From positions 17,856,001 to 17,920,000 of the forward strand of contig OZ316895.1 of assembly GCA_973895155.1 (NCBI GenBank): a DNA stretch of 64,000 bases. Direction: 5' to 3'. The notes under the pieces were generated by a model. The model was not told the origin of the DNA and ran no database searches. It saw only the letters and a list, made by a program, of their open reading frames with translations. This document shows positions 9,540 through 20,633 of the stretch, piece after piece; the stretch's first letter is position 1, and every line of letters begins with the position of its first letter. Source of the DNA: Marsupella aquatica (Eukaryota; Marchantiophyta). The position numbers were made by a program, and so were the translations under genes.

Positions 9540-11193
9540 TAAGAGGGGTTGGTTGCTGGTACTGGGATTGCTAGTGCCATTGGTGCTGAGGACATTGCTG
9601 ACACATCCCTTCCCCTTTGTCTTCCTCCCTACAATGAACAAAATTGTTAATTGACATAGAAGAAGTGACGGTTGTGTATTCACTCCCTGCAAAGCAATTT
9701 GATAAGGAAATTAGCTTGGTACATGAAGTCATACCTAGGAGGGGTTGGTTGTCGATACTGGGATTGCTAGTGCCACTGGTGTTGAGGACATTGCTGACAC
9801 ACCCCTTCCCCTTTGTCTTCCTCCCTACAATGAACAAAATTATTAATTGACATAGAAGACAGTGAGCGTTGTGTATTCACTCCCTGCAAAGCAGTTTGAT
9901 AAGAAAATTAGCCTGGTACATGAAGGCGTACCTGGGAGGGGTTGCTTGTCGGTGCCGGTGCTGCTGCTGGTTATGGGGGCACTGGTGATACACCCCTAAG
10001 TCCCCTTCTACTTCCTCCCTACAATGGAGAATATCATTAAGTGACTTGAATACACTGAGGGTTGTGTATTTAACCCCTGCAAAGTAATATGAATAGAAAG
10101 GAATGTGGCCTTGTACATGAAGGCAAACCAGGCTGACTTGTATCAGATTTTTTGTGCACGGGCTAGAATGAAGAAATTGTAGTGCACGCCAAAGACAATT
10201 AGGTTGATGTATTCAGACTTTGCAAACCATTTCAAACTAATGTTTTTACAGAAAACACAACTTAGGTAGACCTGGGACTTGCAAGTAACCACTTCCAAGA
10301 CTTACAATCTGTGGTGCAAGGGCTGGTGCTGGTGATTCCACTGCTACACATCCTCCACTTGCCCTTCCCCTTTGTCCCTAGACTGAAGAAATTGCAGTGC
10401 ACGCCAAAGACAATCATGTTCATGCATGTATTTAGACATTGCAAAGCATTTCAAACAAATGTTTTTACAGAAAACACAAAGGCAGACCTGGGAGGGGTTT
10501 GTTGACGTTGAAGGGGCTGGTGCTGCTTCTTCTACTGGTATACCCCTTCCCCTTCATCTTTGTCCCTACAATATATGAAGAGAATGCTTAGGGGAGTGAA
10601 AAGACATTGGGGTTTAAATATTCAGACTAGATTGCAATTGAAGGACTTCCAAGTAAGCACTTTTGAGACTTACAATCTATGGTGCAAGGGCTGGTGCTGG
10701 TGATTCCACTTCTACAACCCCTCCACTTGCCCTTCCCTTTTGTCCCTAGAATGAAGAAATTGCAGTGCACGCCAAAGACAATGAAACAGATGTATTGAGA
10801 CATTGCAAAGCATTTCAAACAAATGTTTTTATAGAAAACACAAAGGCAAACCTGGGAGTGAAAAGACATTGGGGTTTAAGTATTCAAACTAGATTGCAAT
10901 TGAAGACTTCCAAGACTTACAATCTGTGGTGCATGGGCTGGTGCTGGTGATTCCACTTTTACAACCCCTCCACTTGCCCTTCCCCTTCGTCCCTAAAATG
11001 AAAGAAATTGCACTGCATACCAAAGACAATGAGATAGATGTATTTAGACATTGCAAAGCATTTCAGACAAATGTTTTTACTTGAAACACAAAGGCAAACC
11101 TGGGAGGGGTTTGTTGACATTGGAGGGGTTGGTGCTGCTTTTTCTACGGGATGGGGACTCCACTGGTACACCCCTTCCCCTTCGTCTTCGTCC
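9540..11193 (-). repeat. Tandem array of small symmetric phase-1 exons
   Basis: On the minus strand, eight units each run from an AG acceptor to a GT donor: about 9540-9629 (90 nt), 9735-9824 (90), 9932-10018 (87), 10306-10377 (72), 10488-10565 (78), 10674-10745 (72), 10921-10992 (72) and 11100-11193 (94). Seven are multiples of three and each is phase 1 on both sides, so any number can be spliced together in frame. Each encodes a basic core G-T/R-K-x-K-G-K-G followed by a Ser/Thr/Pro stretch (for example GTKGKGKWRG then SGITSTSPCTID). The first type (72 nt) and the second type (78-90 nt) alternate in part. The 94 nt unit has a 16 nt insertion that breaks its frame. The intron copies are also similar, so whole exon-intron units were duplicated. 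Function unknown; the basic cores could bind nucleic acid. Confidence 0.7.
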
Positions 11194-11518
11194 CTACAAT
11201 GTATGAAGAAAATGCTTAGGGGAGTGAAAAGACATTGGGGTTTAAGTATTCAGACTAGATTGCAATTGAAGGACTTCCAAGTTTGCACTTCCAAGACTTA
11301 CAATCTGTGGTGCAGGGGCTGCTGGTGGTGGTCGTGTTGCTGTTGCTCGTACCGACTCCAATAGTACAATCTGTGGTGCAAGGGCTGGTGGTGCTGGTGC
11401 AAGTGGTGGTAAGGACGCCAAGACTAACATACACGGTACAGGGGCTGGTCTTGTTGCTACGACTGGCGCTATGAAGTCTGGGAGTAGAGTCTTTGGTGTA
11501 GGGGTTGGTGGTGCTACC

Positions 11519-12200
11519 TATTGAGCATAGACGACATTCGCAACTACAAGCCCATGAACCATCCAACGTACAAGAGTTGACATAGAGAGATATGTAGTTC
11601 ACCTCCACATGAGACTACGTCCACGGGAACACACAAGAGCTTTACTGCACTCTAGGCCGATCGGCCATACCAAGCATCGACAGCATAAGTTCTCCCTATC
11701 TCTCAACTAGCTCCGTAACAATGAACCTTACTGTTAAGGATTGCTCTTAGTCTTGTGACTCATAGGTTACGGCACTTAGGCTAACCACAATTAGGATTTT
11801 AGCTGAGGTTAGATTAGTCGTGTGTGACCTTGTATATACCAGGGCTAGTGTAAGCCGCTGGTGGGTGGTGCTTACTCATTGTAACAGAACAACAGGAGGA
11901 AGAGAGAGAGCATGTGTGTTCGTCTACTCTTGAAGTAAAGCTTGAGTGTTCGTGTGGACGTAGCCTTGGAGAAGAGGTGAACCACGTAGAGATTGTGTCG
12001 ACTACGTGTGCATGGAATGAGTCATGGTTGTATGGTCGTTGCGAATGACGTCTTAGTTCAACACTTACTCCCACCAGGGGCTGGCACCAGCCCTGACAAT
12101 ATACACAACAACACTACCGCTAACCTTAGCTAAGTCCTAACCCGAGTTAGCCTCACTGTGGTTAGTTCATGAGTCACAAGACTAAGAGCAATACCTAACA
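11519..12200 (-). repeat. 3' LTR of copia 1 (with nested solo LTR)
   Basis: Matches 18353-18700 throughout except for a 337 bp insertion (solo LTR plus duplicated target). The outer end reads TATTGAGC where the other LTR has TGTTGAGC, so the terminal CA of the element has mutated. Confidence 0.9.
11732..12063 (+). mobile_element. Solo copia LTR nested in the 3' LTR
   Basis: Starts TGTTAAGGATTGC and ends AGTTCAACA, flanked on both sides by CTTAC (11727-11731 and 12064-12068). The intact LTR at 18353-18700 has a single CTTAC at the same place and thus shows the empty site. Sequence is related to the host LTR but in the opposite orientation, so a family member inserted and then lost its interior by LTR-LTR recombination. 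Contains a TATA-like tgtatatacc. Confidence 0.9.
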
Positions 12201-12211
12201 AACTCCCCCTT
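12201..12211 (-). other. Polypurine tract of copia 1
   Basis: The minus strand reads AAGGGGGAGTT directly before the 3' LTR, the usual primer site for plus-strand DNA synthesis. Confidence 0.8.
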
Positions 12212-12422
12212 GACTCTTGTCTTGGGGACTGGACTAATTGCTACCATATGGAATCCTCAGCGGGAAGTTCTAGACAATCACCTAAATAGGTCTCCCCTTA
12301 AAAACCACAAGGGTTAACTAAGGGTTAACTAGAACTAAGCCGTAGCCAAACTGGAATGAGTAATCCATATACAAATAGTCACACATTGCTAAATAACTCT
12401 ACTTGCACAACAACTGCAAAAT

Positions 12423-15400
12423 CTACAAAGTAGCACGATGTCTTGATAAAGTGTCCAAAGGAATCACTTTGGTAAAGACATCAGCGGGATTGAGCTTTCC
12501 ATCAATCTTGACTAGCTCAAAAGTTTTATCAGACACTGCTTGCCTGATAAAATGGTACCTGATATCAATGTGCTTCACCCTGCTATCCATCACCTGGTTA
12601 GCAACCAAGTGAAGAGCACTCTGACTATCACAATTTAGAGACATTTTGCCATGCTCTAAACCCATCTCCGTGATCAACTTATCCAACCGAATTGCTTCCT
12701 TTACTATTTCTGCTGTTGCAACATATTCTGCTTCTGTAGTAGACTGAGATATACACTTCAGCAAGGTAGATTTCCAACTAATACATCCTCCTCCAAGAGT
12801 AAATACAAACCCAGTTGTAGATCTCCTTGTATCCAGACAGCCTCCATAGTCAGAATTTACATAGCCAACTAACGTTCTATCTGATCTGGCATCAAATAGT
12901 AATCCATAGTCACGTGTTCCCTTCAGATACCTGAGAATCCATTTCACAGCTTCCCAATGTACCTTCCTTGGATTTGACATGAATCTGCTAACCTTGCCCA
13001 TTGTTAGGGCCAAGTCAGGCCTAGTACAAGTCATCAAATACATCAGACTGCCTACTGCCTTCTCATAAGGAATCTTAGCCATCAGACCTTTCTTCACAAC
13101 ATCCGTAGGAGAGAAAGCCGATGATAACTTGAAATGTGAAGCTAAAGGAATACTCAGTGGCTTACAATCCTCCATGTTGAATCGTGCAAGTACCTTCCTC
13201 GCATACTTGCCTTGATTCAAGCATAACTGTCCAGTATTAGAGTTCCTAAAAATCTCAATCCCTAAGATCCTCTTGGCCTTACCAAGATCCTTCATCCTGA
13301 ATTCAAAACTCAATTTTGCCTTGAGTTTGTCAACCTCAGATTGATCTTTAGCCACAATTAGCATGTCATCCACATAGATAACCATAATGATGAAACCAAA
13401 TACATCATTCTTGATTGATTCTGTATACACACAAGGATCATACACCATCCTTGTAAAACCTTGAACAAACATGAAATCATCAAACGCTTGTTCCACTCTC
13501 TGGGAGATTGCTTCAATCCATACAAGGACTTGAGCAATTTGCAAACTAAGTTCTCTTGGCCCTAGCTTTTTCATAAAGCCTAGTGGCTGTCTCATGAAGA
13601 TCATCTCTTCCAAGTTGCCATAGAGAAAAGCAGTAACAACATCCATCTGATCCATCACCAGACCAAAAAACACAACAAGCTGACACAAGATCCGAATTGT
13701 AGAATACTTAGCCACCGGTGAAAAGACCTCATTGTAGTCCACTCCTTTCTCCTGAGTGAACCCCTTGGCAACAAGCCTTGCCTTGTAGATCTTATCTCCA
13801 CCCTCTGAAGGACTGTCCTTCAACTTGTAAATCCACTTGCTGTCCATCACTTGTTGACCTGTTGGAAGCTCCACCAGCTCCCATGTCTTGTTGTCACTCA
13901 AATATTGCAACTCCCTCTGCATTGCTGCATTCCACTCATGCTTCTGCTCTGAAGCACAAGCCTCACTGTACGAAGAAGACTCTCCTTCTTCCAAGATCAA
14001 AGCCATATCATCATCATCAGGTGCAATGTCAATATCATCTAGCTTAGATGAGTCTGCCCATTGACCATACTTGGTAGAAGCTCTAGTAGAACGACTGGAA
14101 GTTCTTGTAGTGGATGATTCAGGCTGATCTGGTGCTGCTGCTGGCTGAATTTGAGGTACCCCAGTAACAACCTGCTCCTCTTGTTCCATCACAGGAACCA
14201 GCTCCAAGCCCGGAGCTTCTCCATCTCTCCTGTCATGAACAACATCATGACTAATCTCCCCCTCAATCCGGTCCGGTATGGGAGATTTCCCCTTGTCAAT
14301 ATGGGAGTCCTGAGAACTCTCCCCCTTCTTTGATGATCTGGACTCATTAAAGGATACATCTCTACTGACAATTAGTTTACAGGTGACTGGATCCCATAAC
14401 CTATAACCCTTTACACCATTCTGATAGCCAAGAGAAATGCACTTCTTCGACTTGGACTCTAACTTGGATAGAAGCTGGGAAGGTGTAAGCATATAACCAT
14501 CACATCCAAAAATCCTCAAATGTGAATAATCTGTTGGATGCTCGTACCTCATTTCAAATGGCATCTTGAATCCAATAGAACTGGATGGAGAAAAATTTAC
14601 CAAATAAGCTGTAGTGTTGAGAGCTTCAGCCCAAAACTCATGTGGTAAGCATGATTGACTCAACATACTCCTCGAGCGTTCCAATAGTGTTTGGTTGAGC
14701 CTTTTAGAAACACCATTCTGCTCAGGAGTATAACTTGTTGTGAGATGATGTGTAATCCCTTGCTCCTTACAATACGTTCCAAATTCCCCAAAACTGTATT
14801 CACCGCCATTATCCGATCGAAGATATCTCACTTTTTTACCAGTTTGATTCTCAACTTGGGCTTTCCACTCCTTAAAAGTGGCAAAAACATCAGACTTGTT
14901 GTGTAAAAAGTATATCCACACATACCTTGAGTAATCATCTATGAACGTGACATAGTATAACCGTCCAGAATGTGAGGGAGTACGGGTTGGACCTCACACA
15001 TCACTACGTACATACTCAAGTACCTCCTTGCAGGTGTGAGTTCCAACTCCAAAGGGTTTCTTGTGTTGTTTTCCAAGCACACAATACTCACAGAATTCCA
15101 ACTTACAAGATTGTAAATTAGAAAGTAATCTATTTTTCTGAAGAAGAGCCAAACCTTTTTCACTCATGTGGCCCAAACGAAAGTGCCAGAGCCGGGCCAT
15201 CTCCTCATGAGATAAAGTTACATTGGCTTCATCAAAGACTACATTGCCCTCCAAAAAGTATAGATTTTTATGTCGCTTTCCCTTCAATACAACTTTAGTA
15301 CCAATTGAAACGTGAAGGACACCATTAGCAGAACTCCACCGATGGCCATTTGCTTCTAAAACTCCAAGTGAAATGAGATTTTTCATCATGCTGGGAATAT

Positions 15401-16490
15401 GTCTCACATTCCTCAACATTCTCACAACACCATCAAACATCCGAAATCTAACAGATCCAAGTCCAACTACTTGACATGGGATTCCATTTCCCATCAACAC
15501 TAAACCGTTGGAAACCGTGTAAGAACTGAAAAAATCTCTTCTAGAGCAAATGTGAAAAGTACATGCACTATCTAGAATCCAGTCATCACTACCCGGATTT
15601 GACACTACGTTGAGAGCATAACCTTGGCATCACAATATGTCATCATCATCGAGTAAATCTACCTCATGTGTGCTCGATGTCGCGTTAGCTGATGCAGTAG
15701 GGTCCTTTACTCGATAATCCCTTTTCATGTGGCCAGGCTTGCCACATCTCCAACATGCAAGAGGCTTCCTCTCTTGCGATTTCCCTTTGGATTTAGATCT
15801 CCCCCGTGATGTAGATCTAAATCTGTTATGCCCATTTGTGCGCTGCGCTGGTCTTCCATGGTTCACGTTCAGCGCAGTGCCAGAAGAAGATGTTGTCTGT
15901 GCTTGACCCAACTTCTTTTGAGCATCATCAGACAGTAATGAGCTCACCACCTCATCATACAAAATGGACTTCAGATCTTTGTATAAGAGCACCTATTTCA
16001 AGCCCTGATAAGATGGCGGTAAGGAGCTTAGCAGAAGCAAAGCCTTATCCTCATCTTCAACTCCCTTACCCAGATTTGACAGATCCACCGCTAGACTGTC
16101 AAATTCATCCAGGTGATCCTACAACTTGCTCCCTTTCTTGAGCCTGAGGCTCATCAACAGAGACTTCTTGTACAGCCGGTCTGACGCATCTTCCCGGTAG
16201 TACTTCTCTCTTAGAGCCTTGAACAGTGACACGCAATCTGCATAATCATCCAACTTCTTGATAATGTGCGGCTTGAGATAAAGCATCACTGTATTGACAG
16301 CAATCACCTGCTCCTATCTCCACTGCTTCTCTGAGATCTCCTCTTCTCCATCATATTGCTCTTGCAAAGAGAGCAAATGAGCTAAGCCTATGGCCCAAAG
16401 AACACCCTTCACTTGCTTCTCCCACAGCAAGTAATCAGTACGACCATTGTACTTCTCCACCTCAAACTTCACTCCTCCAAATCTTGCCAT
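12423..16490 (-). pseudogene. Copia 1 gag-pol polyprotein with five in-frame stops
   Basis: One minus-strand frame from ATG 16490 to the stop at 12423. Gag (16490-15640) ends in a zinc knuckle CWRCGKPGHMKRDY, whose last Cys is Tyr. Then come protease (DSACTFHIC, about 15,570), an integrase zinc finger (H-H-C-C, about 15,190-15,070), the integrase core, RT with YVDDML (about 13,370) and RNase H ending at the usual VFTKVIPLDTLSRH. In-frame stops lie at 16314-16316 (TAG), 16119-16121 (TAG), about 15,996 (TAG), 15630-15632 (TGA) and 14994-14996 (TGA). Most fit single C-to-T or G-to-A transitions from expected Gln, Arg or Trp codons. Between about 13,560 and 13,480 a pair of compensating indels puts the conserved YGLKQ region out of frame. 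The element cannot make its own proteins. Confidence 0.92.
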
Positions 16491-18338
16491 CTCTCTTTTC
16501 TTTCCAACTATGGAAAGCTCTGGTAGTAGTAGAGCTTCCTCCACTGCACGCCGCACCGGTGATTATACCGGTGATACTAGTTTCTCCTCAAATGGTAGCA
16601 GCTCCTCCTCAGACTCACCATCTGACCGCCGTGATCTTGAAGCTCCACCGACGCCAATTCTTCCAGTATTCTCCGAGTCACTCATATGAAATAATCACGA
16701 AAAAACATCTTTTTTCAAAACTTCTCATAAAACTCAAAACTCAACACCACCGTGTAGCCCACAAAGCTAGGAGTCCAATACTGAAAGCCAAAATCAAAAT
16801 CAAAATTCGACGGAAAAGTTATTCAAGTTTTGGTTGGGGTGGGTAAAACCTTGGGAAACTCCCTCATTTTGACCACCTCAGGGAATAACCAAAATACCAA
16901 GTACAACTCATGATCGGAATCACGAGTTGATTGGTGCGTTGCGGTGCTAACTTCAATGGCTATCGCCGCGTCGAAAAAGAACCAAAAAAGTTACCGTTCG
17001 GCGCGCAGAATCTTTGTCGGACGGCCAAAAAGTAGATCTATGTTTTTTAGGAATATTCCCTGCAGAGTACAACAGGGCTCACAGGGGGCCGTTCCCCCTA
17101 TCGGAGTGGTTAAAACGGAGGGTCACCGGGCCCAGGACAACCAATAGAACAGCCGGCAAGAAAAGACAAAAAATTGGTCCTTAAAAGGGGGTGTAAAGGC
17201 GCTTTGGCAAAAATACGCCTTAAAAACGCGCGAGGCGGGCCAGGGGGTGTACAGGGCGTCAAGGCGGGCAAGTACAAAGGAAAAAAGCAAGGGCGAGGCA
17301 GTATCGGGCGGCTGTATATGCAGCCGCGTACAGGCGCGAAGAGGCCAGGCCGGGGGCGCATACTTGCCATTTGCCAAGAAGGGGGCAGTAGCCGAGTCAC
17401 AGCCACAACTTGCAAGGGTGTAGCGCAGGGGCCAGCGAGGACCGGTGGCGAGGTGTGGGGAGGGGGCAGCTGCCAGGCGGCAGAAACTGCGCCGGCCGGC
17501 GCTGCATACGAGGTCACGGCCGTGTTGCGGCCTAGAGCTTGCGGGAATACAAGTGGGTAGGAGACGACGGGCGTAAAGGGGAGGTGTCGGGGTCAAGGTG
17601 TGTGTATACATACAAAAATGACCCCTCTAAAAGCAAAAAATAACCTTAAGGAAAAATTTGCCCTTACTAACCTTTACCGCTGCTGTTTCAAATGAGAAAA
17701 CAATGAGTTGTCGACGGGTAATGTTGTCGAATTGCACTAGCGCTGTTTGCAACTCCAGCACAAATAAAAAACTTCCACCGCAACGCCTTCACTCCGCGTC
17801 AAGTACCAATCCCAGGCTCAAAATGACCGCCTCACCCCGAGCAAACCGTTGAGCCGTAGCACTTTGCGTTTCTTCCACCGAGTTGGACGTCACAAAGGGA
17901 AACCCGGTTCAGATGGGAACAAGCTCCATAGCTTGTGAAAAAAAACCTAAACTCCCCCGACCTTCTCTCGTTACAACGCACTTGGTAACAACTCGATAGC
18001 AACTCAGCTATTGAAACGACCAGCTCGCTTCAACCTTCAACTTGAGCTACAACATGCGACACCTCCCGCACTACATAGCTCACACCGTTGAAAAATGCGA
18101 ACTCTAGTCTCTCCCCCGAAAACCCGTCGAACACAAATAAAACCTGAATGACGCAAACTTTGATTCCTCCGCACCACGGATACCGATCAACGAGTTCTAA
18201 CCACCGTTAGAGAGCCCTCTTACTAACCTATCCGCTCAGCCACACACATTCGAGTTTCATATAATGAAACTCCGAATGTAACACCGACAATGAACGTTGG
18301 AAAATTGTCACGAAAAAACCTCGTCTCCTCCCAGGCAT
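16491..18338 (-). other. Untranslated leader of copia 1
   Basis: About 1.85 kb between primer site and gag. The part at 16,950-17,580 is GC-rich with G runs on the plus strand and shows long open frames on both strands that I attribute to base composition, since none resembles a known domain. The rest is AC-rich and without frames. Confidence 0.6.
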
Positions 18339-18350
18339 GCTCTGATACCA
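18339..18350 (-). other. tRNA-iMet primer-binding site of copia 1
   Basis: The minus strand reads TGGTATCAGAGC two bases inside the 5' LTR, complementary to the 3' end of plant initiator methionine tRNA. Confidence 0.9.
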
Positions 18351-18352
18351 CT

Positions 18353-18700
18353 TGTTGAGCATAGACGACATTCACAACTGCAAGCCCATGAACCATCCAA
18401 CGTACAAGAGTTGACATAGAGAGATATGTGGTTCACCTCCACATGAGGCTACATCCACGGGAACACACAAGAGCTTTACTGCACTCTAGGCCGACCGGCC
18501 ATACCAAGCATCCACAGCATAAGTTCTCCCTATCTCTCAACTAGCTCCGTAACAATGAGCCTTACTCCCACCAGGGGCTGCCACCAGCCCTGGCAATAAT
18601 TATACACAACAACACTACCGCTAACTTAGCTAAGTCCTTACCCAAGTTAGCCTAACTGTGGTTAGCTCATGAGTCACAAGACTAAGAGCAATACCTAACA
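18353..18700 (-). repeat. 5' LTR of copia 1
   Basis: 348 bp. On the minus strand it starts TGTTAGGTATTGC and ends GCTCAACA. It shows the uninterrupted form of the LTR that is broken at 11519-12200. Confidence 0.92.
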
Positions 18701-18705
18701 CTACC

Positions 18706-20633
18706 AACTCCAAGACAGTCTCCAGTACTACGGAGCATCCGAATACAATGAGGCTCATGTATTCACAATTTTCAAAGAAATTTCAAAAGTAATTGAAGCA
18801 AAGAAACAAAGACTGACCTTGAGGGGGTAGCGTTCCTCGACCTCTCCATAGGCATCAAGAATATTTTGGAGGCTTGAAAGCAAGTGACACTGTTGTGAAA
18901 AGTTGAGTCCTTGTCATGGACATCCTGAATAGGATTGTCAATGGGATCCTCAACAAGATGGTCAATAGGATCATGAACAGGATGCTCAATAAGATGGTCA
19001 ACATCCTCAACATGAGAAGGATCCTGATGATCACTATCTTCATCATCTTGAACTGAGAAGAAACCTGAATTGGATCTTGTACAAGAGGCGGGTCCTCAAC
19101 TGAAGTATTGTGGACAGGTTCAGATACAATGTTTGGCTCATCTGGTTGTTTATCAACATCATTTAGCAACAGACCCCACTTCTCAGGCCTAGGCTCATAA
19201 TCGCTACCGTCAAACGTGTCCTCCCACTCTTCATTTAGTCCAGCCTACACATGGTTGGGACAAGATGAGAATGAAATGTACAAACAACAAGCAAAGATTG
19301 CAAGAAGTAAAATAAAAAGGTCACACCTCTATTTGTGCAGCTTCAATGGTCATGCCCCGACCTTTGTATTCCTGCAACAAATTGTTAATGGCTGTGGCTA
19401 TGCTGATAGGCTTTTGCTCTTCTTTCCACTCCTTGTAGTCTTGGTATGCAGCTTCAAAGTAAACTTCTTTGGGGCCATGCTTCCATTGCAGAAGCGCCCT
19501 TTCTGAGTCAAGTAAATCAAGGCATCTAAAGTGAGAGCCTCTCAAATTGTATCAAACTACATCAGCTCAAGAGGTTGCACCTCCACATCTGGCCGAGAGA
19601 AAATGCATGGCAGGACACTACAATCTAGTTGAAGTGCCTGCAACTTGCGAGTAAAGTTACATCATCAATTATCAGTCGTTTCCATCAGTCAACCTGATAT
19701 CAGTCACCACATCATCTCAGAGAGGCCGACAAGATGCGGCGCCAAAAAAAAATGCGGAAAAAAAATATTCATTTTTTTTCTCAAAATTTGATGAAGAAAA
19801 CAAATTTTGAAATTTTTTTCAATATGGGTGTCTGAACTGTATGGACATCACTTCTCGACGGGGTTAGTCGAGATGACCAGGTGTCCATACGGTATGGACA
19901 CAAAATTTTGGTGAAATTTTTTTCAATTTTTTTTTTCGTTTTGAAATTTTCAAGAAAATAAATTTTCAATTTTTTTTCTTCTGTTTTTTTTGTCCACACG
20001 CTGATCTTGGCGAGGTCAACTGAGATGCATGGAAGTGCAATCTCAGCTGCTCAGTTGCTCAGCTGAGATTCAAAAAAAATTCAGCGGAAAAATTGATAAC
20101 TGATATCAGCGGCTGATATCAGTTATCAGTGGCTGATAACTGATGATCCTCGCTACCCCGCAACTTGCGATCTCTAGGTAGAAGTACTGGCAATTCTTGG
20201 ATTGAAGCAACCCAACAAGACAAAATAGGAGAAATTGCAGCAGCCGACACAGACTCTTGCAACATCTCATACATCCTGTCATCCAACAAGGATGACCAAC
20301 CATTAGCCTGCCCTCCACGTATGTGCACTTCCTTGATGACACAAATGAGCAATGATTTTGCAGGAACAAGCGGCTGATTTGCGGCAACACCATACTTCTT
20401 CTTTAGCATTGTCTTCTTCTGCAACTTTGTTTGTCTCCATTGAAGTTGCACAATACATGGATCAAAGCCGGTTCCAAGAGGCCTCATTGTTGTCCTTCCT
20501 CACATTTGGCCCATGGCCCTTATGTTTGTTGGCAATCCAAGTGGAGAAGTTGGATTTTGAGATCAACCAAGGTTTGCCCTCCTCCAATAATGTAGGTGGC
20601 AACTCCAATTTGTGTGTCACGTCCATGTGGGTT
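18706..20633 (-). pseudogene. Upstream part of the interrupted exon-array gene, unknown product
   Basis: Minus-strand exon-like segments: 20633-20490, 20487-20171, about 19545-19327 (donor GAG|GTGTG) and 19244-18818 (acceptor TGTGTAG, donor AAG|GTCAG). Features are SWIANKHK-like basic sequence near 20,540, a helical region 20,480-20,180, a charged exon 19,545-19,327 (DYKEWKEEQKP), and in the last exon an acidic His/Asp/Glu repeat of the type DPIDHLVEDPIDN. The acidic part is reached by a one-base frame change near 19,057. Family not recognised. A fold-back element sits between 19,651 and 20,159. The gene's 5' end is cut off by the gypsy LTR that starts at about 20,634. Confidence 0.4.
19651..20159. 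mobile_element. Fold-back MITE with 11 bp target duplication
   Basis: 509 bp flanked by GCAACTTGCGA at 19640-19650 and 20160-20170. The two ends share an inverted ATCATCA(A/G)TTATCAG. The interior is poly-A/T-rich with a hairpin around 19,825-19,905 (GTATGGACA on both arms) and several GATATCAG repeats at the right end. There is no coding sequence. The duplication length and G/C terminal bases fit Mutator-type non-autonomous elements, and a MULE transposase remnant lies at 7.3 kb. Confidence 0.75.

Larger units (their letters stand above)
11519..18700 (-). mobile_element. Ty1/copia retrotransposon 1, full length, defective
   Basis: Minus-strand element bounded by LTRs (18353-18700 is 5', 11519-12200 is 3') and flanked by a 5 bp target duplication CTACC at 11514-11518 and 18701-18705. 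Order on the minus strand is LTR, tRNA-iMet primer site, about 1.85 kb leader, gag-protease-integrase-RT-RNase H in one frame, polypurine tract, LTR. That order is diagnostic of copia. The LTRs differ by about fifteen substitutions over 345 bp, plus small indels, so the insertion is not recent. It disrupts the minus-strand exon-array gene: joining 11513 to 18706 restores the pre-insertion site. Confidence 0.95.

Noticed and set aside
17110-17560. Long open frames on both strands in GC-rich DNA
   Set aside because: They overlap each other on opposite strands, have biased Ala/Pro/Gly/Arg composition and no domain, and lie in the leader of copia 1.
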